Notes under the pieces: generated by a model
Told to the model about the DNA's origin: nothing
The model's input: the letters and a program-made list of their open reading frames with translations, nothing else
Database searches by the model: none
NCBI GenBank assembly: GCA_037954665.1
Contig: JBBMOL010000018.1
Span: forward strand, 4,836,001 to 4,900,000
Direction: 5' to 3'
DNA length: 64,000 nucleotides
From: Laguncularia racemosa
Taxonomy: Eukaryota > Streptophyta > Magnoliopsida > Myrtales > Combretaceae
In this document: positions 1 through 11,644 of the stretch, piece after piece
Position numbering within the stretch: position 1 is the stretch's first letter
Layout: each line of letters starts with the position of its first letter
Translations under genes and position numbers: made by a program

Positions 1-168
1 ACTAATCCATTGCCTAACCATAAGCCTACCGTCAATATGATTACATCTAAAGAGTCGGACTCCAAACCAAAAGAGTCCCCAAAACAAGAGAAGATAGTAG
101 TGCAGTAAGAAAGTCACTCATGCCAAGTCTCAAATAAAACTCCTAAATCACAGATCAAGAGGAGATGG

Positions 169-444
169 TTGGTTGGAGACCCAACAGTCGGTACCTTAGG
201 CGAATCACATAGGAGGTTTGAGTATCTAGTGAATTACTCTTTTACCCCAACCGAATATGGGCCACTTAGTAGATGGGGGCCCGAGTTTGGAAAAGAAGAC
301 AACCTACCAAAGGAAAAAGAGGAGTTCGTAAACATGATCAAATCGGACCAAAAGCTGATAGTCATAAAGTGTTATGAGGGACAAGCTACTGAGGTGCAAA
401 TCCCAAAAAAGAGATATGTATTCAATATCCCAATACCCTTATAG
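169..444 (+). pseudogene. Tat gag-pol fragment upstream of protease
   Basis: This open stretch of about 90 codons contains segments such as RRFEYLVNYSFTPTEYGP and KKRYVFNIPIPL. It lies in frame 1, upstream of the protease, and has no catalytic motif. By position it belongs to the C-terminal gag or the gag-protease linker of the Tat polyprotein. No usual start codon context is needed, because it would be an internal part of a longer frame. The assignment rests on location and on the element around it, not on a motif of its own. Confidence 0.5.
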
Positions 445-824
445 AGGTATAAGGCGACGCCTTTCAACTATTAGGCCCTCGAGCAAGAGAGACCTCCCAT
501 CATAGGAGGAATCACCCGCTCTGGGATAATTTATGACCCCAAGTACAAGATCTCAACTGAAGAGCCTAACATCGCGGTGGAGAGAGAGAGGAAGAAGAGG
601 GGCTCTCTACATTCACAAAGATGGTCAAGGCAAGCGAATACAAAATCATGGAACAACTTAACAAGGTTCTAGCTTAGATATCACTTATGGGCCTCCTCAC
701 AACGTCTGAGCCCCAAAGAGAAGCACTCTTCAAAGTACTCAAACAGATCAAGGTACCAAAGGGCATCGCAATAGAGAAATTGAGCCATGTGGCATATTCA
801 TTCTTCACCATGGATTAGATATCT

Positions 825-1190
825 TTGTCTCCCGAAGAGCTGGGAGAAGATGGAAACCAACAAACGAAACCACTATTTATAGTGGTGAGATGCAATGACA
901 CAATTGTCTCTAGAGTACTCATAGACGATGGATCTTCTCTTAACATATGCCCTTTGGCCACCCTTGACCTACTAGGGGTCGACGCAAGTAACATCAAGCC
1001 AAGCTCGATAGTGGTTAGGGCCTTCGATGGGTCCTAAAGAGAGATAGTGGGGGAACTCAGCTTGCTGGTGGAAATTGGTCCACAGGTATTCCACATCTCT
1101 TTCCAAGTCCTTGACATTCCAAGATCCTTCAATCTACTATTGGGAAGGCTATAGATACACACCGCTGGAGCCATACCCTCAAGTCTCCAT
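825..1190 (+). pseudogene. Tat aspartic protease fragment
   Basis: The retropepsin-like active site is visible as VLIDDGSSLNI, a variant of the D-S/T-G-S motif common in plant Ty3/gypsy elements. Downstream, after a stop near 1036, come the pieces FHISFQVLDIPRSFNLLLGR and HTAGAIPSSLHQKVKF. These match the usual Tat protease C-terminal region (LLGRPW-like, then an HAAGA-like stretch). In an active element this enzyme would cut the Gag-Pol polyprotein. Stops interrupt the frame at about 1036 and 1153, so it cannot be functional. Confidence 0.75.
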
Positions 1191-1905
1191 CAGAAGGTCA
1201 AGTTTATAGCAAATGGACAGATCATCACCGTATTGGGAGAGCAGGACTATGCTATCTATAAAGAAACTGCTATACCCTACATTAGGGAAGATGGTTCTAA
1301 AGACTTTGGGCTCTAAATATTCAATGAAGTGAACATGGTAACAAGGAAGGAGGGCCATCAGTTCAAGGAAGGATAGCAAGGGACAATTGGACTAGGATAT
1401 GTTCCTATATCTCAGGAAGAGGCACAAGCAAGATGTATTAGAGGTAGAAGGAAAGAGAAGTCAAGCGATACCTAGATGCATTTTCTACCCCTCCAACAAT
1501 CATTCATGCCAACAACTATCGTTCAAGAACCAAGGATAAGAGCCTCTCGCACATCTAATCAGCATCCAACCCTTAACAATTGGTTCTGCTATCCTATTGA
1601 TAGCACTAGGTTAGCTCAAGGATAGGGAACAATTATTAAACAAGTTTCTATTGTGACTATTATTCTTCAGATTCAATAAATTGCAGCTTATTTCTTTTGC
1701 TTATACATACATGTTCTTGCTTCACTTTACCTACAGATTCCCTACCGTCGAACGTTAGGGATATTTCGCGCAGGTAAGTAATGAAAACGTTAATATCGTT
1801 TCCGACACTGTTGGGTCAGCCGTTGGAAACGATGTCCTTGACCACAAAATAATACAAGAAAGTTGGCAAAAACATGAACAAAGTAAAATCTCAATCGACG
1901 AGCTA

Positions 1906-3383
1906 ATGGAGACAGTAAATCTAGGAAATACAAAGGAACCCAAAAACCTCAAGATTGGGGCCAATTTGAGTGGCGAGCAAAAGAGTGAGATAACCGAACT
2001 GTTGACTGAATATGTAGATGTATTCGCCTGGTCATATGGCGACATGCCAGGACTCGACCGGTCAATAGTAGTTCACAAACTTCCCACAAGAGAAGATGTC
2101 AACCCTAAAAAAACAAAAACTGAGAAGGTTTAGGCCCGACATCTTATTAAAGATCAAAGAGGAAGTAAAAAAACTAATAGAGGTAGGGTTCATTGAGGTA
2201 TCAGACTACCCAAAATGGGTAGCAAATGTAGTCTCCGTTCTAAAGAGGAATGGGAAAGTGCGAGTGTGCGTAAACTTTGGAAACTTAAATCAAGCTATAC
2301 CTAAAGATAATTTCCTTCTACCTCACATCAACGTCTTGGTAGATAATACCACAGGGAATCATCTCTTTTCATTTATGGATGGTTTCTTAGGATATAATCA
2401 GATAAAAATAGTTGAAGAAGATAAAACTGAAAAAACCTTTATCATAGCATGAGAAACTTTTCATTACAAAGTTATGCTCTTTAGTTTAAAGAACGCCGGG
2501 GTAACGTATTAGAGAGCCATGGTCGCGATACTTCATGACATGATGCATTGAGAAATTGAAGTATATGTTGACGATATGATAGCCATGTCTAAGGGAGAAG
2601 AAAGCCATGCGATTATCTTGAAGAAATTGTTTAAGCAATTGAGAAAGTTTCAGCTCAAGTTAAATCCTGAAAAGTGTACTTTTTGGGTCACAACAAGCAA
2701 GTTGTTAGGGTTTGTTATAAGCCAAGAAGGTATCAAAATCGATCTCGACAAAGTAAAGGCTATATTGGAACTACCATCTCCGTACACTATCAAGGAGGTG
2801 AGAGGTCTGTTGGGAGATTGAATTACATAGAGCGTCTCATCTCACAGCTCATAGATAAATGTCATCCACTATTCCGTCTGCTGAAAAAGAATGCCACAGT
2901 AGAATGGGATGATGAATGCGAAGAAGCATTCAGAATGATAAAAGACTATCTCACAAATCCCCCAATCTTGATAGTTCCAAAACAAGGAAAGCCCTTATTC
3001 TTGTACCTCACGATACTCCCTGAATTTATGGGGTGCGTGTTGGGACAGAAAGATGAAGAAGGAAGGGAACGTTCTATATATTATCTAAGCAAGAAGTTTA
3101 CAGACAGGAATAGAGGTACTCTGAAATAAAAAGGACTTGTTATGCTTTGATTTGGGTCATACACCGGTTAAGGCAATACACCCTTTACTATTTCATTGAG
3201 TTGCTAACAAGACACGATCCTCTAAAATACTTGGCAGAGAAGTTCATTTTGTTAGGGAGAATCTCCAAATGGCAAATGCTCTTATCAGAATTTGATATCA
3301 CATATATAAATCAAAATTCGATAAAAGGGCAATCTTTAGTCGATCAGTTGGCAGAACACCCAATTGAGAGAGATCCCCAATAA
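1906..3383 (+). pseudogene. Tat reverse transcriptase and first RNase H, broken
   Basis: The RT begins with a DVFAWSYGDMPGLD segment in frame 1, then shifts to frame 2 at about 2100. Recognisable blocks follow: PKWVANVVSVLKRNGKVRVC, then AIPKDNFLLPHI, then the catalytic YVDDM at about 2564-2578. Another frame change at about 2815 leads into the RNase H tether (RLNYIERLISQL, VEWDDECEEAF) and the first RNase H (YYLSKKFTDRN, then LTRHDPLKYL). There are in-frame stops at about 2450, 2510 and 2548. At least two frameshifts and several stops make this a clear pseudogene of an RNA-templated DNA polymerase. Confidence 0.85.
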
Positions 3384-3449
3384 TCACAAGCTTAATTCCC
3401 TAATGAAAATTTATTACCAGCGGAGGGTGAGCTAACAGAAGATTATGGG

Positions 3450-3870
3450 ACATAACAAAGCCCTAAATGAAAGATGTTCTTTGACGAAGCTACCAATGTA
3501 TTCAGTTGTGGGATCGGGGAAATACTAATATCACCCGAAGGAACACAATTCCCTTTAGTGACGGGACTCACATTTTTATATACTAATAATATCGCAGAAT
3601 GTGAAGTGTGCATCCTTGGCCTCAAAATGGCGTGCCACATGGAATTCCGTGAATTAGCAGTATACGAAGATTCTTCACTCATCATATTATAGACACAAGG
3701 GGAATACAAAACTAAAGACCCCAAATTGGTACCATACCATCAACATTTGACAGAGTTGATTGATGAATTCGAAGTAGTCACCTTCACATATGTCCCGAGG
3801 ACTCAAAATCAGTTTGCAAATGCCCTTACCACATTAGCATCTATGATTCAGATAACAAGGGGAGCCAAAG
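3450..3870 (+). pseudogene. Second, archaeal-type RNase H (aRNH) of Tat element
   Basis: About 72 open codons start FFDEATNVFSCGIGEILISP and continue with NNIAECEVCILGLKMA. This has the first catalytic Asp region and the central Glu block of RNase H folds (the usual NNxAEYEAL is here NNIAECEVC). A stop at about 3690 separates it from FTYVPRTQNQFANALTTLAS, the last block with the conserved N/D-A-L pattern. It sits between the normal RNase H and integrase, the hallmark arrangement of the Tat lineage. It would assist removal of RNA during reverse transcription, but it is broken here. Confidence 0.8.
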
Positions 3871-3995
3871 TCTAACCACTGAAAATAGAAATTGAAAATC
3901 GGCCCACCTACTATCTGGTAATCGAGAAAGCGCAAGATGATAAGCCTTGGTATTACGATATCAAAACTTTCCTCCAAGAGGGTAAATACCCTGAA

Positions 3996-5191
3996 ATGGC
4001 TAGCAAAAATGACCAAAGAACACTCAGAAGGTTAGCAAGTCACTTCTTACTAAATAGGCCTGTGCTTTATAAAAGATCACCTGATACCACCTTGCTAAGA
4101 TGTGTGGATAAAAAAGATGCATGTAAACTAATGAAAGAGATGCAAGGAGTATGTGGACCTCACACGAATGGATACATGCTCGCTTGGAAAATCATGAGAA
4201 TGGGTTATTACTAGTTAACAATGGAATCAGCTACATCAAATACGTCAAGCACTGTCACTTGTGTCAAGTTTATGCAAACCGAATAAACTCCCTACCTAAA
4301 GAGCTCCATTCGTTGTCTACAACATGACCATTCTCCATGAGGGGAATCGACATCATTGGGCTAATAACTCCCAAAGCATCCAATAGTCACAGATTCATAC
4401 TAATAGCCATTGATTACTTCACCAAATGGGTAGAAGCTTCATCATACGCCAGTGTCACAAAAGGGGTAATAATCCGATTCTTGAAGAGGGACATAATAGC
4501 CTGCTATAGAGTTCCTAAATCAATTATCACCGACAATGGCACCAACCTCAACAACAAGTTAATGACAAATTTGTGTCAACAATTCCATATAAACCACAAA
4601 AATTCAACTCCCTACTGACCCTAGATGAATAGCGCAGTGGAAGCAGCCAACAAAAACATCAAAAGAATCATTGAGAAGATGACAATCACTTACAAAGATT
4701 AGCACGAGATGCTACCATTCACCCTTATGGCTTACATAACTTCAATCCGATCATCTACTAGAGTTACCCGGTATTCTTTGGTATATGGTATTGAAGCAGT
4801 TCTACTAGTCGAAGTTGAAATACCATCCTTCAAGATCCTATCAGAAATGCAGTTAGATGAATCGGACTGGTTAAAGAAGAGACTTGATCAGTTGAATGTG
4901 GTCGATGAAAAAAGACTCATTGCATTATGTCACGACCAATGCTACCAACAAAGAATGGCCCGAGCATTTAATAAGAAAATGAAACCTCAATGTTTCAAAG
5001 AGGGAGATCTGGTGTTAAAGAAGGTTCTCTTAAATGCTCAAGATTCAAGAGGGAAGTTTACCCCAAACTATGAAGGCCCATATGTTGTAAAAAAGGTGTT
5101 GTCAAGAGGAGCTTTAATATTAACTCAAATGGATGGTCCAGAATTGAGAGGCCCCATCAACATGGATGCTGTTAAGATGTACTATTCTTAA
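3996..5191 (+). pseudogene. Tat integrase, broken
   Basis: The N-terminal zinc-binding region is seen as GVCGPHTNGYMLAWKIMRMG, followed by a CHLCQ-like block in another frame. The core follows in frame 2: the first Asp in RGIDIIGLITP, the second in SIITDNGTN, and the Glu region in MNSAVEAANKNIKR. The C-terminal part from 4709 holds GRKFTP-like KFTPNYEGPYVVKKVLS and ends INMDAVKMYYS, which fits the family's usual end. Stops at about 4212, 4616, 4622 and 4700, plus a frame change, inactivate it. The stop at about 5189 is probably the original end of pol. Confidence 0.85.
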
Positions 5192-5689
5192 GTAAGAAAA
5201 TTGAAAATTTGCCAAGGTTCATGAATGCCAATATTTAGTACATATTTCGTTGAGTTTAGTTTTTATTTCTTTTACAAGCAAATTTAATGTCTCTAAATGA
5301 TTAATTATTTCAACTAATTTTCATTAAAATAAATGTCCATATACACACATTACCCATTGCCTCACCATGAATAATGAACATTGAAGTGATAACAAATCTC
5401 AATAGATTTTGTGATATAATTCTACCTTTTTTTTTTTAGCTTTAAACCTGGTACATTAATAGGATAACACCACAATCACAAGAGTCTTACTCACAAGAAA
5501 GAAAGTACATTAAGGCCCTTAGCCTTGCTTTGAAGCAAGAGTAAGCAAAAAAAAGGAGCAAACCGGCGTGAAGGTACGGTTGTTTGGTTGCTATCCGCGA
5601 TAAACCGGTAAGCATTTTAGAGTAAATAACCATCACTTTATCATGAATCACACATTCTAAGATAAGCAGTCTAAGAGACATCTCTTATC

Positions 5690-6640
5690 AATTATTTAAC
5701 CAATTCATAAGTATTAAGTAAGTCAGCCCATAATGGGGCACTCTCCCAGAAATGCTCTTCTAAAGTCAGCCCACCACGGGGCACTTTTCCAAATATAATA
5801 ACCTAGAGTCAGCCCACAATGGGGCACTTTTCCTAGATATCCTCTCTTAGGGTTAGCCTATAGGGGCACCTCCAAGACACCTATTTTTCAGGGTTACAAG
5901 TCTAAGGAGACACTTCTTGCTATCGGTTAGTCAGCCCACAATGGGGCACTTTCCTAAGATATCATCTCTTATGGTTGTAAGTCTAAATAAGACACTTCTT
6001 AATTATCGATTAGTCAGCTCATAAGAGCACTTTTCTAAGATAACAGATTAGTCAACTCATAGGGGCACTTTTTCTAGATAATTTATCGATTAGTTAGCTC
6101 ATAGGAGTACTTTTCCAGATAACTAATTAGTCAGCTCATAAGAGCCTTTTTCTAGATAATTGATTAGTCAGCTCATGAGAACATTTTTCTAAGATAATCT
6201 AACAATTAGTCAGCTCATAGGAGCACTTATCTAGATTCCCTTTAAGGTTATTAGTCCTATAAGGCACTTCCTAATGTTGACGAGTCAGCTCATGAGAGCA
6301 CTCCTCCAGAACATTTCTTCTCCAACAGTTGCTAGTCTATTTAGACTCCTTATATCGATAGGTGACCAGCTCATAGGAGCGCTTCCTCAGACAATCTCTT
6401 CTTTACGGTTGCTATTCCGATAGGACGCTTCCTATTGCCAATCAATCCACTTACAATAACACACTCCTAAACAATCCCCGAGATGTTTCCTATCGTTGAT
6501 TAGTTAACTCATATAGCACTTTTCTGGATGATATCTTACTCTAGGTTGTTAGATTGTTTGAGATCATTCCCCAAGCAGTCTTAATCATCACAAAGCATTC
6601 GTGGGATTATTAGCTCATGGAGCATTTTCCTACTAGAGTC
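5690..6640 (+). repeat. Degenerate tandem repeat array in the 3' UTR of the Tat element
   Basis: About fifteen imperfect units carry a core like AGTCAGCTCATAGGAGCACT followed by TTTTCTAGATAA. The spacing is about 40 bp in the middle. Longer units of about 80 bp at both flanks add a block like TAAGTCTAAATAAGACACTT. Units near 5725-5930 read CAGCCCACAATGGGGCACT and drift to CAGCTCATAGGAGCACT downstream. The array lies between the end of pol and the polypurine tract. Tandem repeats in this position are known in Tat/Ogre elements, where they can seed satellites. Confidence 0.85.
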
Positions 6641-6710
6641 GAGTTCAGATAACCAACTAACTATGGCGTTATCCACTCAGTTTGTTGGCAAAAAATGGCG
6701 TCTTTCTTAT

Positions 6711-6745
6711 CTTTGTAGTTAAGTTTTTTTAACTTTACTACAAAG
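6711..6745 (+). other. Hairpin just upstream of the polypurine tract
   Basis: The arms CTTTGTAGTTAAGTT (6711-6725) and AACTTTACTACAAAG (6731-6745) pair with 14 of 15 matches around a TTTTT loop. The right arm runs directly into the polypurine tract AAGAAGGGCAG (about 6743-6753) that precedes the LTR. The position suggests a role in plus-strand priming or RNA 3' processing, which is inference. Confidence 0.75.
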
Positions 6746-7036
6746 AAGGGCAGTTGTAAACACCCCATTTTTACCCCTAATCATTAATAATGTTTAATTT
6801 ACATTTTTTTTCATTTTTACAATTTTTTTCATTTTTTTATTTAGGAAAGATAAAAGAAAAAAATAAAAAAATAGAAAAAATATCCCAATTTTGGAAAATA
6901 ATATTAGAAATAATAATAAAAGGAATTAAATAATTTTTACAATTTTTTAGAATTTCAAAATAATATAAAAATAATAGAAATTGCATTGTATTGCATATAT
7001 GCAATTTGCATTAAATAAAAAAACTGAGAAGTGTGC

Positions 7037-7101
7037 TAGCTCAGCTGGTCTGAACCATGGCTTGGTGCGCGCGGGGAGGTGCGAGGTTGAGAGTTCGAAA
7101 C
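7037..7101 (+). promoter_or_regulatory. tRNA-like pol III A box and B box inside Tat LTR U3
   Basis: TAGCTCAGCTGG (7037-7048) fits the pol III A-box consensus TRGCNNAGYNGG at every position. GTTCGAAAC (7093-7101) fits the B-box consensus GWTCRANNC at every position. The spacing of 44 bp is within the range of tRNA genes. No full tRNA cloverleaf was traced, so this is tRNA-like rather than a tRNA gene. Similar pairs occur in three other Tat LTRs of the window. Confidence 0.6.
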
Positions 7102-7418
7102 ATAGGGGAAGCAGATGTGTTAGCTTGTGATTGGATAAAGGGAGTGCACATGTCGGGGGCATGATTGTTTTCAACTTCCATCCGAAACGCTCGCCGGTCG
7201 TGGGAAAAATGAAATCTGGCCATTTTGATGCAATTTTTTTGCACAAATGCACTAAATCTTTAACTAAAAAGAGATAAACATCATCCAATTAGAATAAAAT
7301 CGTAACAAAATCCAAGATTTACACGAATCGAAACAAATCAGAGATGGGTTTTTAATCGAAGATTTGATTCATCTCAATTGGAGGAAATTCGAGCTTATCC
7401 AGCTTGATTTCTAATGTC

Positions 7419-7427
7419 TATAAATAG
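7419..7427 (+). promoter_or_regulatory. TATA box of the Tat 3' LTR
   Basis: TATAAATAG lies about 665 bp into the LTR, where a U3/R boundary is expected. The related minus-strand LTR has the same motif at 12825-12833, which supports it as the retrotransposon core promoter. Confidence 0.6.
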
Positions 7428-8759
7428 AGCACGACGTGGGAAAGCTGAATTGCGGATCAAAAGTAAGAAAAGAGTGAAAAATCAAAGGTTTTGCTCGAGT
7501 TTTGCCTACATCGCGACCGTCAACCAAGCCAAAAACCACCACTAAGAGGAGTTTTTGAAGAAATCTACCACCACGGTTAAATTCCCTACCCCCTAAAAGC
7601 TCAAAAGTCTCGTTCAAACGCCCACAAAAATCGCCAAAACACTGTCGTCGAAAACCTACCGACCGTCGCCTGATTCGACCCGACCCGAATTTGACTTGAC
7701 CCGCGATCCACAACTCGTACCCAGGTAAGCCGGTTTTTCCAATTTTTTATTTTATTTTCTTGTTCTTTATTTATTTATTTATTATTTATCCATATTTATT
7801 TATTTTGTTTAGATATTTATTTTATTAGAAATTTATAATCCTAAAAAATATAAATAATAATGTTAGGGTTTTAATTAGGTTTTTTTTAGGATAGATATGT
7901 AAATACTAAAAAATAATAAAAGAAAAATGATAAAAAATATAAAAATAGGAAAATTTATAAAAATTAAAAATTAAAAATAATAATAATAAAAAAAATTAGA
8001 AGTAAATAAATTGGGATAATAACATGAATTAATATATTATTTTATCACCTAGAAAAATCCTTTTTTCAAAATAAATCAAAAATTGGTTTTTCTTAAATTA
8101 AATTTTTAGAAAATAAAATAATAAAGCTTAGGCTTAGATTTTTTTCCAAAACCTTGAAAATGGTAATGAATTTAAACCCGAGGTATTTTCATAATTAAAA
8201 TTAACAAACCTACTAAAGTTTTTTATAAAAAGCGAACTATGACTTGTTTGATCTTGAATAGCGGGTACGCAGGCATCCTTATGGGGTAACTCTAAATAGA
8301 AATAAAAATCATTTTCCAAACTATTATAAGTTGTTTTACCTGTATCTAAAATAATCAAAGATAGTAAAAATAAAAATAACAAAAATAAAAGAAAAGAAAT
8401 CAGAATATGGTCTAAATTTCAAAAGGATAGAGTAATAACTTTAGGGTTTTAATAGGTTAGCCCCGAGTTAAGAATCTCTGGTTTTACTTTCTTCTTTTTT
8501 CATTTACAAAAATAAAAAAGGAGATTTCGTCGACTAGTTGTCCAAATTAGAATTAATCCGCTCAATTAATCCTAATTCAATAATTTTTCCCAACTTCAGT
8601 TGGGTGGCAACTCCAAATAAAACAAAATTCTTAATTCAAGTCGAGGATTTATATTAGATGAGCATAAGGTCTAATATAAATTGGATTAAGAATCTGAATG
8701 AGAAAAATAAAAAATTAGACTCGACACTCATTATTAAAGTCCAATGCCTCTTTTTGAGT

Positions 8760-9996
8760 TTGATATTGTAAAGCATTCTTCGTAGGACTGGATGCAAGTT
8801 GGAATCTTCTTAATATAAGGCCTTTAGTCGTTTATAGGTTTGTGATCCTTTCCTTTAGGGTCATCACTTTCTCTTAAAGAATTGTAAGCCTTTCTTCATA
8901 AGATGTAGCCTTTTGTTGAATGATGGGCTTCTTCCCTACAATTTTTTCTTTTGTAATGACTCTGAATGTCATCAACTTATTCACTTCTATTATAACTTGG
9001 GTTTGATCATTTAAGTCTACCCCTTGTAGATGGCTAGCTTACTTTAAGTCATTGGCTAGTTGCTCAAAGGGTGTGAGAAGTTTCTCTAAGCTATGGACCA
9101 TTTTGGTTTCATATAAGTTCAACATGTTGATAGTATGCCCTAAGTCTTGAATGAAGTCTAATTGGATTGCCTCTACATCTATTAAGTCCTAAATCTTTTT
9201 TTTTTTTGTCTCAGCAATTATCTATTACATGCCCTTGTTGACCTATGTGGTATTCACATTGTGCATTTGGGCAATAATTGTTCGGCTTGTATTCTAGCAT
9301 TGAGTTTTTAGGATACCATAACCCATCCCTTCTCAATTGATTAAAAACTTGTGATAATGGGATGAAGATTTGAAAGAATTTCCTTCTAGGTATTTTCGAG
9401 CCTTTCTTGTTTTGTGTGGGCTCTTATATTGTAGTATTTATGGTTGCCTTGGAATCTGGTGAGGCTAGTATTTTTCTTGTCAATTTTCTTATAATGATGG
9501 CTTCTTCAATTCTGCTATTTGTGGCTACTATATCTATAAATTTGGACATAGTGCTACCAATAAAATGCCTATAATAAGGTTCATCTAATGTATTGATGAA
9601 CATAGAGGTGAGATCTTTTTCTAAAAAAGGGGGAGTAACTTTAGCTATCATGCCCTCTATCTATTGGCATATTCTTTAAAGGCTTTTTTTGGTATTTTTG
9701 TTCATTCCTTGAAGGTCCCATGTTAAAGGGGCTATCTACACGTTGAATTTATATTAGTTGTAAAATCCATGAGCTAATTTATCTTATGTATGAATCTTAT
9801 TTAAATCTAATTGGGCGTACCAAGTTAGTGTGGGCTTGGTTAAGTAGTCTTAGAAAGTTTGGATCAATAGTTGCTCATGTTTGGTGTAACTTATTTATAG
9901 GACAATTGGGAGGGATTTATTTACAAGGAGGAAGGAGACTTTAGACTTTGTAACTATTTTACAAGGTGGAGGATCAAACAAAACATTTTCAATCTT
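8760..9996 (-). pseudogene. Tat gag fragment
   Basis: The clearest open part (9651 to 9424) reads IAKVTPPFLEKDLTSMFINT and continues LDEPYYRHFIGSTMSKFIDI, like the Tat/Athila gag core (VPPMxExE..L..PYY..xxG). Further left on the minus strand comes a zinc-knuckle-like block, PNAQCEYHIGQQGHVIDNC, followed by a DLGxTINMLNLYE-like stretch. These belong to the nucleocapsid part of Tat gag, which packages element RNA. The segments lie in different frames with stops, so the gene is dead. It is cut at 8727 by the neighbouring element. Confidence 0.7.
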
Positions 9997-11644
9997 CCTC
10001 AAGCTTAAATAAATTTATTGTTATTTTTCTTCTTTTTTATTTTTATTTTTTGTAAAAATTGAAGTATCGGTATCTAAGATGATGATAAAGCAAACAAGAA
10101 CAATGCCATGCATTGGAGAATCACTGGATAATGGAGAGAAAGACGAATTACACTTGGGATTTCAATTTTGTTTATCTTTTCTTGGGTGATTTCTTTATAT
10201 ATTACAAATTAGAAACTTTGATTCTTTAATGGATTCTTTAATGAATTATTTTATGAATTGCTTCTATTTATTAATGTGTTTTCTTGATTTAATTATATGT
10301 TAAATTCTTTTGTGTGGGAAATTGATAAACCCTAATTATTAATTCATCTTAGTTACTTTATTGTAATATATTTAGATACTTGAATTATTCTTGTTATGAA
10401 TCTTGATGCTGTAATTGTATATTTAGCACTTAAAACATATTATTATAGAATGTCTTATTAAATTGGAAGGGAATTTAGGATTAGTTAGGATTCTTGTTTA
10501 ATTAAATTAGTTTAATAGGAAGATTTGCTATTTTTAATTGAATTGAATTTGCAATTAAGGCTTAATATGGTGTTTTTATTAATTTCTTATTAAAGAAATT
10601 TATGAGAAATTAATTTATGACACTAGTCAATTACGATTCGAAAGAGGAGTAATTGTAAATTTGAATCCATGTTAATTTGATTAGAAGAATTTAGGAAATT
10701 AATTTGGTTGATTGATAATTTAATGATTCGGAAGATGGTTTAAATTAATATATCATAAAAAGGACTTTAGGACTTAGAAGGGAAATAATGGTATTTAACA
10801 AATTCACAAGAATAACCGAGTAGCTAAATATAATTATAATTTAGTTACAATACAATTAGTATATTAGGTAGATTTAATTTTCCCACATCTTTATTGATTA
10901 AATCAAGAAAGGTTTATTTTAACGATCGTTTTAATTTCATTATTAGTTTTAGTTAGCATTAGTATATATATATTATTTTAAAAAAATTTCATATGCTTAG
11001 ACAATAATATAATTGGTATTGGTTTAGTAATTAATTTAATCCTTGTGGAAATGACAAACCTATTCTTTCTATATTACTTAATTGACCTAGTATACTTGTT
11101 AATAATCCGCATTTATAAAATTTTCATGGATCACAAGGAAAGAATCTATAGGTTACATATAAGGTGTTTATTTATAGGGCACTTTTAGGACACTTGGGTA
11201 TTGATGGGGTTACAACTTGACCAAATGCTGCATTACCTTCATGATTGATGAAAATGTATGCAATATGGGTAAGTTCTAAAGGTTCTTAAGCTGTATAGCA
11301 TCTTACTTTTCTAAAGAAATGGATCTTGGATCACATTGAAGCTTGAATGCGCTAACCTAATCAGCCTCGAGTGGTGGTCATTTTACTACACTCAAAACTT
11401 ACACAATGGTTTCCTTCATAAGGTCCTAATATAGCTTGGGTCTTACCGTATCCAATATACATTAGTGTTAAACTCCCTTCAGTTGAATAAACCCTAAATG
11501 CTGCATAAAAAAATGTCAATACAACTATTTATAAATAAAAAAATATTTACAACAAAACTTTAATAAATATTTTGAAAAATAAATTATACTTTTTAAGGTT
11601 TAAGTGGTTAGCCCACTTAGCGATCACTAGTAAAGTCATCATCT
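9997..11644 (-). other. AT-rich leader of minus Tat element, possibly with another LTR remnant
   Basis: No coding motif is seen in this 1.65 kb. It lies between minus-strand gag and the LTR end, so by position it is the 5' untranslated leader. The part from about 10080 to 11135 looks like an inserted AT-rich LTR: it ends with a CCTTGTGGAAATGACAAACC block often seen near the ends of plant LTRs. No clear target duplication was found, so this inner element is only a suspicion. Confidence 0.35.

Larger units (their letters stand above)
1..8726 (+). mobile_element. Ty3/gypsy retrotransposon, Tat lineage, left end outside window
   Basis: The domain order on the + strand is protease, reverse transcriptase, RNase H, a second RNase H-like domain, integrase, a repeat-rich 3' UTR, a polypurine tract and a 3' LTR. 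A second RNase H after the normal one is known for the Tat (Ogre/Retand) lineage of Ty3/gypsy. The 5' LTR and most of gag lie left of the window. The coding part moves between all three frames and contains many stops, so the copy is dead. The right end is set by the LTR end at 8726, where minus-strand gag of a different Tat element begins. This element therefore probably inserted into the element to its right. Confidence 0.85.
6755..8726 (+). repeat. 3' LTR of the left Tat element (1972 bp)
   Basis: The LTR starts TGTAAACACCCCATTTTTAC right after the polypurine tract and ends TTAGACTCGACA. A TATA box (TATAAATAG) lies at 7419-7427. A tRNA-like A/B box pair lies in U3 at 7037-7101. The last 450 bp are shared, in diverged form, with the other Tat LTR copies of this window. 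The shared blocks are a GGGTACGCAGGCATCC-like block at 8262 and a GTTGGGTGGCAACTCC-like block at 8598. Short reading frames inside it are not supported as genes. Confidence 0.85.

Noticed and set aside
7037..7101. A real tRNA gene
   Set aside because: The A and B boxes are excellent, but I could not trace paired acceptor, anticodon and T stems of the normal lengths. It is called tRNA-like only.
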